Assembly (NCBI GenBank): GCA_019423005.1
Contig: JAHZCF010000077.1
Coordinates: 1-5,361, forward strand
DNA from: Haemophilus sp.
Lineage (GTDB): Bacteria > Pseudomonadota > Gammaproteobacteria > Enterobacterales > Pasteurellaceae
DNA length: 5,361 nucleotides
Reading direction: 5' to 3'
Part shown: piece by piece, positions 1 through 4,774 of the stretch
Layout: every line of letters starts with the position of its first letter
Position numbering within the stretch: the stretch's first letter is position 1
Translations under genes and position numbers: made by a program
The notes under the pieces: generated by a model
What the model was told of the DNA's origin: nothing
Seen by the model: the letters and a program-made list of their open reading frames with translations, nothing else
Database searches by the model: none

Positions 1-798
1 CGTCAACGTCGTGATTTACGTAAACGTGTTCGTATTGATGACAATGCAAATAACGTAAATGAGAATGTTATTGAAGCGGTTGAAGTACCAGTTGTTGAGA
101 CTGTTCAAAATGAAGTGGTTGAAAACAATGTTGCTGATAATATAGAAGATAAACCACGTCAAGAACGTCAGCGTCGTACTCCACGCCATTTACGTACATC
201 GAATAATCAACGTCGTCGTAATGAAGTGAAGTCACCAATGCCATTATTTGCGGCAGTTGCTTCACCTGAATTAGCAAGCGGTAAAGTATGCATCGATTAT
301 TCTGCTGTGAATGCACCGAAAGAAAATAATTTCTTATCGGTGGATGAGTTGCTTGAGCAAGAAAAAACGAAAAAAGGTGTGATTACGCCTGCAACAGGTA
401 TTGTCCTGGAAGAGAAATCAGTTGAAGCACAACCAGCATTAGATTTTATTACTCAACCGGCAAATGAAGCGGTTCAACAGAAAGTGCAAGAATCATTAGA
501 ACGCTTGCATCATAAATCAGAACCTGTTGCTCAAGTTGCAACGACAGAAGTTGAACCACAAGAGAAAACAGAGTTTGTTCGCTCTTATGTGTTCACTGGT
601 CGTGCAGGTACCATTTCAGCGGTACAACACACTAAAGCAGCGATGACATTAGCTAAAGCACCAGATGAAGAGTCTAAACCATTCCCAATTGTAGAATGGA
701 CGGAGTCTCGCTATTACTTTAACGGTAAAGGTGCCGCAGGCCATCATAGTGCAATTAGCCATATTTATTCTGAAGCGACACAAGCGAAAGCAGAGTAA
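1..798 (+). CDS. rne: Ribonuclease E, C-terminal degradosome scaffold (5' end outside window)
   Basis: The frame is open from base 1 to the TAA at 796-798, giving the last 265 residues; the catalytic N-terminal half lies upstream. RNase E is the endonuclease that initiates mRNA decay and processes rRNA and tRNA; its disordered tail binds RNA, enolase and PNPase. Visible in order (fragment numbering): Arg-rich RNA-binding stretches at 1-11 and about 51-78; a segment at 78-103 containing ASPELASGKV, which matches the E. coli enolase-binding microdomain; an acidic, low-complexity linker; and a final segment at 215-265 with MTLAKAP and FNGKGAAGHH, matching the E. coli PNPase-binding C-terminus. 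The linker between the two binding segments is about 111 residues, against about 170 in E. coli as I recall it. After ASPELASGKV this protein reads CIDY where E. coli has WIRY. No helicase-binding segment can be assigned within the fragment. Identification is secure from the two microdomains. Confidence 0.95.
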   Translation, partial: RQRRDLRKRVRIDDNANNVNENVIEAVEVPVVETVQNEVVENNVADNIEDKPRQERQRRTPRHLRTSNNQRRRNEVKSPMPLFAAVASPELASGKVCIDYSAVNAPKENNFLSVDELLEQEKTKKGVITPATGIVLEEKSVEAQPALDFITQPANEAVQQKVQESLERLHHKSEPVAQVATTEVEPQEKTEFVRSYVFTGRAGTISAVQHTKAAMTLAKAPDEESKPFPIVEWTESRYYFNGKGAAGHHSAISHIYSEATQAKAE

Positions 799-810
799 TA
801 TCTCAATAAT

Positions 811-840
811 AAAGACGGAGCCAGTAGGTTCCGTTTTTTA
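811..840 (+). terminator. Rho-independent terminator of rne
   Basis: ACGGAGCC (815-822), loop AGTA, then GGTTCCGT (827-834) make an 8-bp stem with one G-U pair. The stem is extended by the flanking AAAG/TTTTT and followed by a T-rich tail. It begins 12 bases after the rne stop and separates rne from the tRNA gene. Confidence 0.85.
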
Positions 841-906
841 TTTTGTGTATTTTTAAAACATAGTGATTTAAAAGTAGTCAGTCAGATAATTTTTTTATTT
901 TCTTGC

Positions 907-935
907 TTGACGGGGTGGGGGAAAAAACGTATTAT
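907..935 (+). promoter_or_regulatory. Sigma70 promoter of tRNA-Ser
   Basis: TTGACG (907-912), a 17-bp spacer and TATTAT (930-935) form a near-consensus sigma70 promoter. Transcription would start near 942, about 12 bases ahead of the mature tRNA 5' end. The bases just upstream (about 889-904) are almost all A/T, as in an UP element, which suits strong stable-RNA transcription. The spacer is unusual in being G-rich (GGGGTGGGGG). Confidence 0.85.
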
Positions 936-953
936 TCACCTCGCTTAAATCAC

Positions 954-1043
954 GGAGGAATGGTCGAGTGGTTGAAGGCACCGGTCTTGAAAACCGGCGA
1001 GGGTTTACGCCCTCCGTGAGTTCGAATCTCACTTCCTCCGCCA
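954..1043 (+). tRNA. tRNA-Ser, anticodon UGA
   Basis: This 90-base class II tRNA folds completely. The acceptor stem is GGAGGAA (954-960) with TTCCTCC (1033-1039), discriminator G1040 and an encoded CCA (1041-1043). The anticodon stem is CCGGT/ACCGG (981-985/993-997) around CTTGAAA, placing the anticodon TGA at 988-990. The long variable arm GAGGG/CCCTC (999-1014) is typical of serine tRNAs. The T arm is GTGAG-TTCGAAT-CTCAC (1016-1032). It should read UCA and related UCN codons. It is a single-gene transcription unit with its own promoter and terminator, and the D arm and anticodon arm closely match E. coli tRNA-Ser(UGA). Confidence 0.98.
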
Positions 1044-1052
1044 TCAAATTCA

Positions 1053-1086
1053 AAAAATCCCTAAATCGAAAGATTTAGGGATTTTT
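1053..1086. terminator. Bidirectional terminator between tRNA-Ser and priC
   Basis: A perfect 15-bp inverted repeat (1053-1067 and 1072-1086) surrounds a GAAA tetraloop. The core AATCCCTAAATC is flanked by an A-run on one side and a T-run on the other, so each strand reads as a stem followed by U residues. It lies 9 bases after the tRNA CCA end and 25 bases beyond the stop of the convergent priC gene, and probably ends both transcripts. Confidence 0.9.
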
Positions 1087-1111
1087 ACTTCTCAGTCTAT
1101 TAAAAAATATC

Positions 1112-1693
1112 TTATTTTTTGACCGCACTTTCTTGGGCCTCTTTAAAGGCAAGGTATTCTTCTAAGGTCTCAATCGCCTCTAAACATTTTTGACGGCGCG
1201 TTAAATAAATTGCCGCAGTTTGCTTATGCATATCTCGTTGAATATCTGTTTGTGCCGTATTAGCTTGTGCTTTAGCCTCTTCGTATTTTTCCGTGAGTTG
1301 CTGCAAGGCTTCATAATATTTCTCTAAACGCTCTCTAGGAGGGAGTCGATGAATACTATGTTGTGATTTATTACTTGCAACTTGTGGCTCGGTTATTTTC
1401 GGCTGAATGGACTTTTTATGCTTGCGATTCATGGCTTCGGTCAAGGCGGTACATTGCCCTAAAAGATGTTCTGCCATAAATACAATTTGTTCTTCATTTT
1501 GATGAGGAATTTTACATAGCTTAGTTAAGCTTTGTTGGATTTCTTTGAGATAAAAACCGACGGTTTCAAAATCTTCGGTAAATAAAGTACGGTTAAATTT
1601 CGCGTTGATTTTTTTATCAGAGTCAGTTTGATAGGCTTGAGTCAGTTGCTGTACTTTTTGCTCGAGCGTATTGAGTAATGATTGAATAGACAT
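1112..1693 (-). CDS. priC: Primosomal replication protein N'' (PriC)
   Basis: This 193-residue protein resembles PriC, which loads the replicative helicase DnaB onto SSB-coated forks during PriA-independent replication restart in the cytoplasm. Landmarks that align with the 175-residue E. coli protein are FNRTLF (E. coli FDRHLF) near residue 34, MAEHLLGQ (E. coli LAEHLAAQ) near 73, LPPRERLEKYYEAL in the middle, and the charged helix RRQKCLEAIETLEEYL near the C-terminus. The protein is predicted to be largely helical, with a basic, Gln/Ser-rich linker around residues 90-115. I chose ATG 1693 because the frame upstream runs into the 3' end of the transporter gene and adds 40 residues unlike PriC. 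GGGGA six bases before the start is a modest ribosome-binding site, and it sits in the 3' arm of the upstream gene's terminator hairpin. The last codons (ESAVKK) carry a DNA uptake sequence. Confidence 0.92.
   Translation of the reverse strand: MSIQSLLNTLEQKVQQLTQAYQTDSDKKINAKFNRTLFTEDFETVGFYLKEIQQSLTKLCKIPHQNEEQIVFMAEHLLGQCTALTEAMNRKHKKSIQPKITEPQVASNKSQHSIHRLPPRERLEKYYEALQQLTEKYEEAKAQANTAQTDIQRDMHKQTAAIYLTRRQKCLEAIETLEEYLAFKEAQESAVKK
1122..1131 (-). other. DNA uptake signal sequence, Haemophilus type
   Basis: On the minus strand this reads AAAGTGCGGT followed by CAAAAAATAAG, matching the core and the adjacent A/T-rich part of the Haemophilus influenzae-type uptake signal. It falls in the final codons of priC, encoding part of ESAVKK. 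Such sites promote uptake of related DNA in naturally competent Pasteurellaceae. One copy does not show that this strain is competent. Confidence 0.88.
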
Positions 1694-1723
1694 AAAAAAT
1701 CCCCGCATAATGTATGCAGGGAT
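1694..1723 (-). terminator. Terminator of the YuiF-type transporter gene, abutting the priC start
   Basis: On the minus strand, ATCCCTGCAT and ATGCGGGGAT form a 10-bp stem (1714-1723 with 1699-1708, one G-U pair) around a 5-base loop, followed by six T residues (1699-1694). The last T is immediately before the priC ATG. The stem begins 8 bases after the transporter stop codon. The 3' arm contains the GGGGA used as the priC ribosome-binding site, so the structure both ends the upstream transcript and would mask priC initiation in any readthrough RNA. Confidence 0.85.
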
Positions 1724-1751
1724 TATAACGATTAAAGGGTCATGGCTGCAA
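1722..1751 (-). promoter_or_regulatory. Probable priC promoter overlapping the upstream terminator
   Basis: On the minus strand TTGCAG (1751-1746), an 18-bp spacer and a perfect TATAAT (1727-1722) form a good -10 with a partial -35. The -35 lies in the last codons of the transporter gene. A start about seven bases past the -10, near 1715, falls in the 5' arm of the terminator hairpin. RNA from this promoter would lack most of that arm, so it could not form the terminator and would expose GGGGA. The inferred 5' UTR is about 20 bases. Confidence 0.65.
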
Positions 1752-3084
1752 TCCAACCGAACGCTAATAATGGGATATTGTAGTGAATAAAGGTTGGCAC
1801 AACAGAATCCCAAATGTGGTCGTGTTTACCATCCATATTCAAACCGGATGTTGGACCAAGTGTTGAATCAGAAGCCGGTGAACCTGCATCCCCTAATGCC
1901 GCCGCTACACCTACGATAGCCACTGTCGCAAGTGGTGAGAAACCAAAAGAGAGACAAAGTGGTACATAAATTGAGGTGATAATTGGCACGGTTGAGAAAG
2001 AAGAACCAATACCCATGGTGATTAATAACCCCACGAGTAGCATTAAAAATGCCGCAACGCCTTTGCTTTGAATCACACCCGTTGAAAGTGCATCAACTAA
2101 CTCCTTCACACCACTTGTGCTATTAATCACATTGGCAAAACCAGAAGCCGCAATCATCACAAAGCCGATCATCGCCATTAAGCGTAAGCCTTGTTGGAAA
2201 ATATCGTTACTTTCTTTGAGTTTGAAAATACCAAATGCACCGAAAATCACTAAACCGACTAAGCCACCAATGATAGTTGAACTTGTGAAAAGCTGGGTAG
2301 CAAACGTGGCGACAATGGCGACCATACTTGCGGTAATTTGAATCGGTTTAATGTTCGCAATGTGTTGTTCAATTTCAGTTGTAGTTGGTTCTGCCGTTGT
2401 CACCACATACTCACGTGGTTTGCGATAGGTAACAAATACGGCAGTGAGTAAACCAAGAATCATACCAATAACAGGGATAAGCATAGCGAAAGAAACTTCA
2501 CCAACACTGGTTTGTAAGCCGAGTGGAGCGCCAGCAAGATTGATATTTTTTACTAAAACGCTTTCGATAAAGATTTTCCCGAAACCAACCGGTAATATCA
2601 TATAGGTTGCGGTTAAACCGAAGGTAATAATACAAGCGACTGCACGACGATCGATTTTTAAACGGTTAAAAATAGAAAGTAAAGGCGGCACTACAATCGG
2701 GATAAACGCAATGTGCACTGGAAGTAAGTTTTGGGATGAAATGGCAAATAAAAGCAAAATGCCAAGCAGCATATATTTAAACCAAGCAAAATTTTTACCG
2801 GTTGGTGTTTTATTCATTCGGGTAATGATTTTATAGGCAAGCAAATCAGTAATGCCAGATTTTGAAATCGCAATGGCAAATGCGCCTAACATGGCGTAGT
2901 TCATCGCAACTTCAGCACCACCACCTAAGCCACCTGTAAAAGCTTCAATGGTTTTGCTTAAACCTAAGTCACCACATAAGCCAGCTGTAAGGGCGGAAAT
3001 CACCAGCGCAATAACCACGTTCACACGCAACAAGCTTAACGCCAGTAGCACGACAATTGAAATAACAACGGGATTCGATAGCAT
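1732..3084 (-). CDS. YuiF-family (NhaC-like) membrane transporter, probable histidine permease
   Basis: This 450-residue, very hydrophobic protein has about a dozen membrane segments, a cytoplasmic loop near 221-245, and no cleavable signal peptide. It belongs to the family usually labelled Na+/H+ antiporter (B. subtilis YuiF type). Recognisable features are the N-terminal segment LLRVNVVIAL (18-27), the re-entrant-like motif GDAGSPASDST (398-408), and the conserved C-terminal stretch starting HDHIWDSVVP (421-430). The ATG at 3084 has AAGGAA seven bases upstream, and the N-terminus fits the family length. Family membership is directly supported. The histidine substrate is inferred from the His-codon leader and attenuator that precede it; I also recall comparative-genomic proposals that YuiF-like proteins carry histidine. 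If so, it would couple histidine uptake to H+ or Na+ at the inner membrane. The antiporter label has no support from context. An 18-codon small ORF ends 18 bases upstream in the same frame. The gene ends in its own terminator. Confidence 0.9.
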   Translation of the reverse strand: MLSNPVVISIVVLLALSLLRVNVVIALVISALTAGLCGDLGLSKTIEAFTGGLGGGAEVAMNYAMLGAFAIAISKSGITDLLAYKIITRMNKTPTGKNFAWFKYMLLGILLLFAISSQNLLPVHIAFIPIVVPPLLSIFNRLKIDRRAVACIITFGLTATYMILPVGFGKIFIESVLVKNINLAGAPLGLQTSVGEVSFAMLIPVIGMILGLLTAVFVTYRKPREYVVTTAEPTTTEIEQHIANIKPIQITASMVAIVATFATQLFTSSTIIGGLVGLVIFGAFGIFKLKESNDIFQQGLRLMAMIGFVMIAASGFANVINSTSGVKELVDALSTGVIQSKGVAAFLMLLVGLLITMGIGSSFSTVPIITSIYVPLCLSFGFSPLATVAIVGVAAALGDAGSPASDSTLGPTSGLNMDGKHDHIWDSVVPTFIHYNIPLLAFGWIAAMTL

Positions 3085-3102
3085 ATTGTTGTTCCTTATT
3101 GA

Positions 3103-3159
3103 TTAATTAAAAGAAAAAGGTCGCATAAAAGAAAATTGATTTAAGGTTAAATGTTGCAT
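3103..3159 (-). CDS. Small ORF of 18 codons between attenuator and transporter gene
   Basis: MQHLTLNQFSFMRPFSFN is preceded by CAGGAG with a nine-base spacing to its ATG, a better Shine-Dalgarno than many genes in the window. It lies after the attenuator terminator, so it is transcribed only on readthrough. It ends in TAA 18 bases before the transporter ATG and is in the same frame. The peptide is rich in Phe (5 of 18) and resembles no protein I recognise. It could be a translated leader that couples ribosomes to the transporter start, a small protein, or chance. An earlier N-terminal extension broken by a stop is less likely, because the transporter's N-terminus already fits its family. Confidence 0.45.
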   Translation of the reverse strand: MQHLTLNQFSFMRPFSFN

Positions 3160-3186
3160 AGTAATAAACTCCTGTAAATTGATAAT

Positions 3187-3222
3187 AAAACAAAACCCCT
3201 CGAAAGTTGCCTTCCGAGGGGT
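3187..3222 (-). terminator. Attenuator terminator hairpin (E:F)
   Basis: ACCCCTCGGAA and TTTCGAGGGGT pair over 11 bp (eight Watson-Crick pairs at the base, then G-U and two A-U) around the loop GGCAAC, followed by TTTTGTTTT. It is the strongest hairpin in the leader. It probably also stops any transcription reading through from rnt. Confidence 0.92.
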
Positions 3223-3308
3223 AAGATTTTTTTGATCTTTATCTTGTCAGCTCGGAAGAAATCTTCCAAGCACGCCAACAGCCTGAAAGATTATTCAGTT
3301 GAATGGCG
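3187..3308 (-). promoter_or_regulatory. Histidine-type transcription attenuator (six-segment)
   Basis: On the minus strand six segments can pair in two exclusive ways. A (3308-3294) pairs with B (3287-3273) through CGCC/GGCG, AAC/GTT and TGAA/TTCA. C CTTGGAAG (3270-3263) pairs with D CTTCCGAG (3258-3251). E (3222-3212) pairs with F (3205-3195) as the terminator. Alternatively CTTTCAGG of B (3289-3282) pairs with C over 8 bp including two G-U pairs, and D pairs perfectly with CTCGGAAG (3218-3211), which destroys the terminator. Arm A covers the last five codons of the leader peptide, just past the main His codons. A ribosome stalled for lack of His-tRNA would cover A, free B for C, and leave D for E, allowing readthrough. 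With ample His-tRNA, or without translation, the terminator forms. This is the logic of the enterobacterial his attenuator. Confidence 0.9.
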
Positions 3309-3335
3309 ATGATGGTGACGAAGGATAAAGTTCAT
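3291..3335 (-). CDS. Histidine leader peptide of the transporter attenuator
   Basis: The 14-codon ORF MNFILRHHHRHSTE begins with ATG six bases after GAGAG and stops with TAA at 3293-3291. Four of its 14 codons are His (CAC CAT CAT, then CAT), interleaved with Arg as RHHHRH. It acts as a sensor rather than a product: ribosome position on the His run sets which RNA hairpins form downstream. E. coli hisL, as I recall, has seven consecutive His codons, so this shorter run may respond less steeply. Its final codons form arm A of the first hairpin, as expected for a real leader. The ORF is too short for standard gene callers and is easily missed. Confidence 0.9.
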   Translation of the reverse strand: MNFILRHHHRHSTE

Positions 3336-3377
3336 TTGAAACTCTCTTATTTAGATAACTAAATTGAATTAGTTTTT

Positions 3378-3406
3378 AAAATACGGTAAAGCGAAAACGA
3401 TTGCAA
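3378..3406 (-). promoter_or_regulatory. Sigma70 promoter of the attenuator-transporter unit
   Basis: On the minus strand TTGCAA (3406-3401), a 17-bp spacer and TATTTT (3383-3378) form a plausible sigma70 promoter. The start would be near 3371, giving about 35 bases before the leader peptide ATG. The -35 begins 27 bases after the rnt stop codon. Confidence 0.7.
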
Positions 3407-3432
3407 GCTTTTTTTCTAAAAAATTTTGAAGA

Positions 3433-4122
3433 TTAAAGTGCGGTCTGATTTTCTACTGTTTTTTCCGTTTCATTTGTTTGAGCAATATGGGGAAATCCAC
3501 CAAGATCTTTTAAGTGATTGACCATATAGCAAAATAATTCCGCCGTGCGTTCGGTATCATATAGCGCTGAATGGGCTTGTTTACCATCAAAAGGAATTTT
3601 TGCCGCTAGGCACGCTTTGACGAGTACCGTTTGCCCAAACATAAAACCGGCAAGCGTTGCCGTATCAAACATCCCAAAAGGGTGGAATGGATTGCGTTTT
3701 ACACCCGTACGTTCTGCCGCAGCCATCACGAAGCTTTGGTCAAAAGCGGCATTGTGAGCCACGATGATAGAACGCTGACATTCAGCATCTTTTTGTCCAC
3801 GACGCACCATTTGGAACAACCCTGTGATGGCATCTAATTCAGATACCGCGCCACGTAATGGATTGTGAATATCAATCCCATTAAATTTGAGTGATTCGGG
3901 ATTAATATTCGCCCCCTCAAATGGCTCAATATGAAAATGGCATTTTTGATCAGGTTGCAAATTGCCATTTTCATCCATTTTTAAGGTGATTGCCGCAAGC
4001 TCTAAAAGTGCATCTTTTTTGGCATCAAACCCAGCCGTTTCCACATCAATAATGACAGGAAAGTAGCCACGGAAGCGATTTTTTAATTGGTGATGATAAG
4101 GAATTTCAGGTGTATCTGACAC
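3433..4122 (-). CDS. rnt: Ribonuclease T (DEDD-family 3'-5' exoribonuclease)
   Basis: RNase T trims the 3' ends of tRNAs, including CCA-end turnover, and matures 5S and 23S rRNA and other small stable RNAs as a cytoplasmic homodimer. The 229-residue protein aligns along its length with the 215-residue E. coli enzyme. All catalytic DEDD residues are present: D26 and E28 in IDVETAGF, D128 in VAHNAAFD, and H184 and D189 in AHSALYDTERTA, each three residues beyond the E. coli numbering. Basic residues near the N-terminus (KNRFRG) match the nucleic-acid-binding region. The start is GTG (4122), with AAGGAA six bases upstream; MSDTPE parallels the E. coli MSD start. The ribosome-binding site overlaps the gloA stop and the gap is only 10 bases, so the two are probably cotranscribed and translationally coupled. 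The extra residues are mostly a C-terminal tail (after about 212) whose final codons overlap a DNA uptake sequence. No clear terminator follows. Confidence 0.96.
   Translation of the reverse strand: MSDTPEIPYHHQLKNRFRGYFPVIIDVETAGFDAKKDALLELAAITLKMDENGNLQPDQKCHFHIEPFEGANINPESLKFNGIDIHNPLRGAVSELDAITGLFQMVRRGQKDAECQRSIIVAHNAAFDQSFVMAAAERTGVKRNPFHPFGMFDTATLAGFMFGQTVLVKACLAAKIPFDGKQAHSALYDTERTAELFCYMVNHLKDLGGFPHIAQTNETEKTVENQTAL
3435..3444 (+). other. DNA uptake signal sequence, Haemophilus type
   Basis: AAAGTGCGGT is the exact uptake core on the plus strand, followed by the partly conserved CTGATTTTC. It lies in the last codons of rnt (antisense to QTAL plus stop). It is the second exact core in about 5.4 kb; a random 9-mer would rarely occur twice in this length. 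Confidence 0.85.
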
Positions 4123-4132
4123 AATGTATTCC

Positions 4133-4540
4133 TTAATTCCCTAAAGCTGATTTTGCACTTTTGTTTTCGATAAACTCGATCTTATAACCATCTGGATCTT
4201 CAACGAAGGCAATTACAGTTGTGCCACCTTTAACCGGGCCGGCTTCGCGAGTCACTTTACCGCCATTAGCACGTACCGCTTCACAAGTTGCGTAAATATC
4301 ATCTACACCAATAGCAATATGCCCGTAAGCATTACCAAGATCATATTCAGTTACGCCCCAGTTGTATGTTAATTCAATTTCTGCAGCGCTTTCGCCATCT
4401 TCGTAACCTAAAAAAGCAAGCGTATATTTATACTCAGGGTTTTCACTTGTGCGTAATAAACGCATACCTAAAACATCTTGATAAAATTTAATAGAGCGGT
4501 CTAAATCACCTACTCGAAGCATCGTGTGTAAAATTTGCAT
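4133..4540 (-). CDS. gloA: Glyoxalase I (lactoylglutathione lyase)
   Basis: GloA converts the hemithioacetal of methylglyoxal and glutathione to S-lactoylglutathione, the first step of cytoplasmic methylglyoxal detoxification. At 135 residues it has exactly the length of the E. coli enzyme and is nearly collinear with it. The four metal ligands are at the family positions H5, E56, H74 and E122, so the Ni2+-dependent bacterial class is expected. Typical motifs include HTMLRVGDL at the start, LRTSENPEYKY (29-39), TYNWGV, AYGHIA and the REAGPVKGGTTVIAFVEDPD region (98-117). ATG 4540 has GAGGA seven bases upstream. It is the first gene of a pair with rnt, with no evident functional link between them. 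The promoter is a consensus -10 about 35 bases upstream. Confidence 0.98.
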   Translation of the reverse strand: MQILHTMLRVGDLDRSIKFYQDVLGMRLLRTSENPEYKYTLAFLGYEDGESAAEIELTYNWGVTEYDLGNAYGHIAIGVDDIYATCEAVRANGGKVTREAGPVKGGTTVIAFVEDPDGYKIEFIENKSAKSALGN

Positions 4541-4574
4541 CTTGTTTTCCTCTTTTCTATTTGGGTGTTGGGCG

Positions 4575-4583
4575 ATTATAGCA
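4575..4583 (-). promoter_or_regulatory. gloA-rnt promoter (extended -10)
   Basis: On the minus strand TGC precedes a perfect TATAAT (4580-4575), an extended -10 element. No good -35 hexamer is found 16-18 bases upstream, which extended -10 promoters tolerate. A start near 4568 gives a 5' UTR of about 28 bases before gloA. Confidence 0.7.
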
Positions 4584-4710
4584 TAGAAATTTTTAAATAG
4601 ACTTAGAACGTAATTTATCCCAGAAATTGGAGCGGTTTAAATGATGTAAACAAACTCGTCATTTGGAGTGGTCAGAGCTCAGTTTCATTTAGGCTTTGGT
4701 AATCTGTTTT

Positions 4711-4739
4711 TTGTTGCGGTAGCCTAGCTATTGCAACGA
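4711..4739 (+). promoter_or_regulatory. Nested dyad upstream of the GlpT-like gene (possible operator or 5' UTR hairpin)
   Basis: The element is centred on 4725: TTGTTGC pairs with GCAACGA (one T-G), GG opposes TT, and TAGC pairs with GCTA around a CTA loop. As DNA it is an interrupted palindrome of operator size; as RNA it can form about 13 bp with three G-U pairs. It ends 35 bases before the start codon and is not followed by a T-run, so it is not a terminator. I could not identify a convincing promoter for this gene in 4621-4774, so whether the dyad lies before or after the transcription start is unknown. The rest of the 234-base gloA divergent gap shows nothing further. Confidence 0.4.
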
Positions 4740-4774
4740 TATGACAAGTTGTAAATTATTATAGGAGAACTAAG

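Noticed and set aside
267..284. GCAAGCGGT in rne as a second type of uptake sequence
   Set aside because: It differs by one base from ACAAGCGGT of the other Pasteurellaceae clade, and the two exact sites here are of the Haemophilus type. It is probably coincidence within ASGK codons.
68..316. Minus-strand open frame of 82 codons opposite rne
   Set aside because: It lies wholly antisense to a well-supported coding frame. Its Gln/Leu/Tyr-rich composition is that expected of the complement of the rne tail, and no ribosome-binding site is evident.
1694..1813. A 40-codon N-terminal extension of priC starting at 1813
   Set aside because: It would overlap the conserved C-terminal codons of the transporter gene, pass through the terminator hairpin, and add residues unlike PriC. 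ATG 1693 fits the family.
2117..2341. Plus-strand open frame of 74 codons inside the transporter gene
   Set aside because: It is antisense to conserved membrane segments, and its composition is a by-product of the real gene. No independent promoter or family match was seen.
3545..3837. Two overlapping plus-strand frames opposite rnt (3545-3757 and 3631-3837)
   Set aside because: Both are antisense to the catalytic region of RNase T and resemble no protein.
4621..4774. CRP or FNR site, or a sigma70 promoter, upstream of the GlpT-like gene
   Set aside because: No TGTGA-N6-TCACA or TTGAT-N4-ATCAA pattern was found. Candidate -35/-10 pairs (for example TTGCAA at 4731) give wrong spacing or a start overlapping the ribosome-binding site, so no promoter is called.
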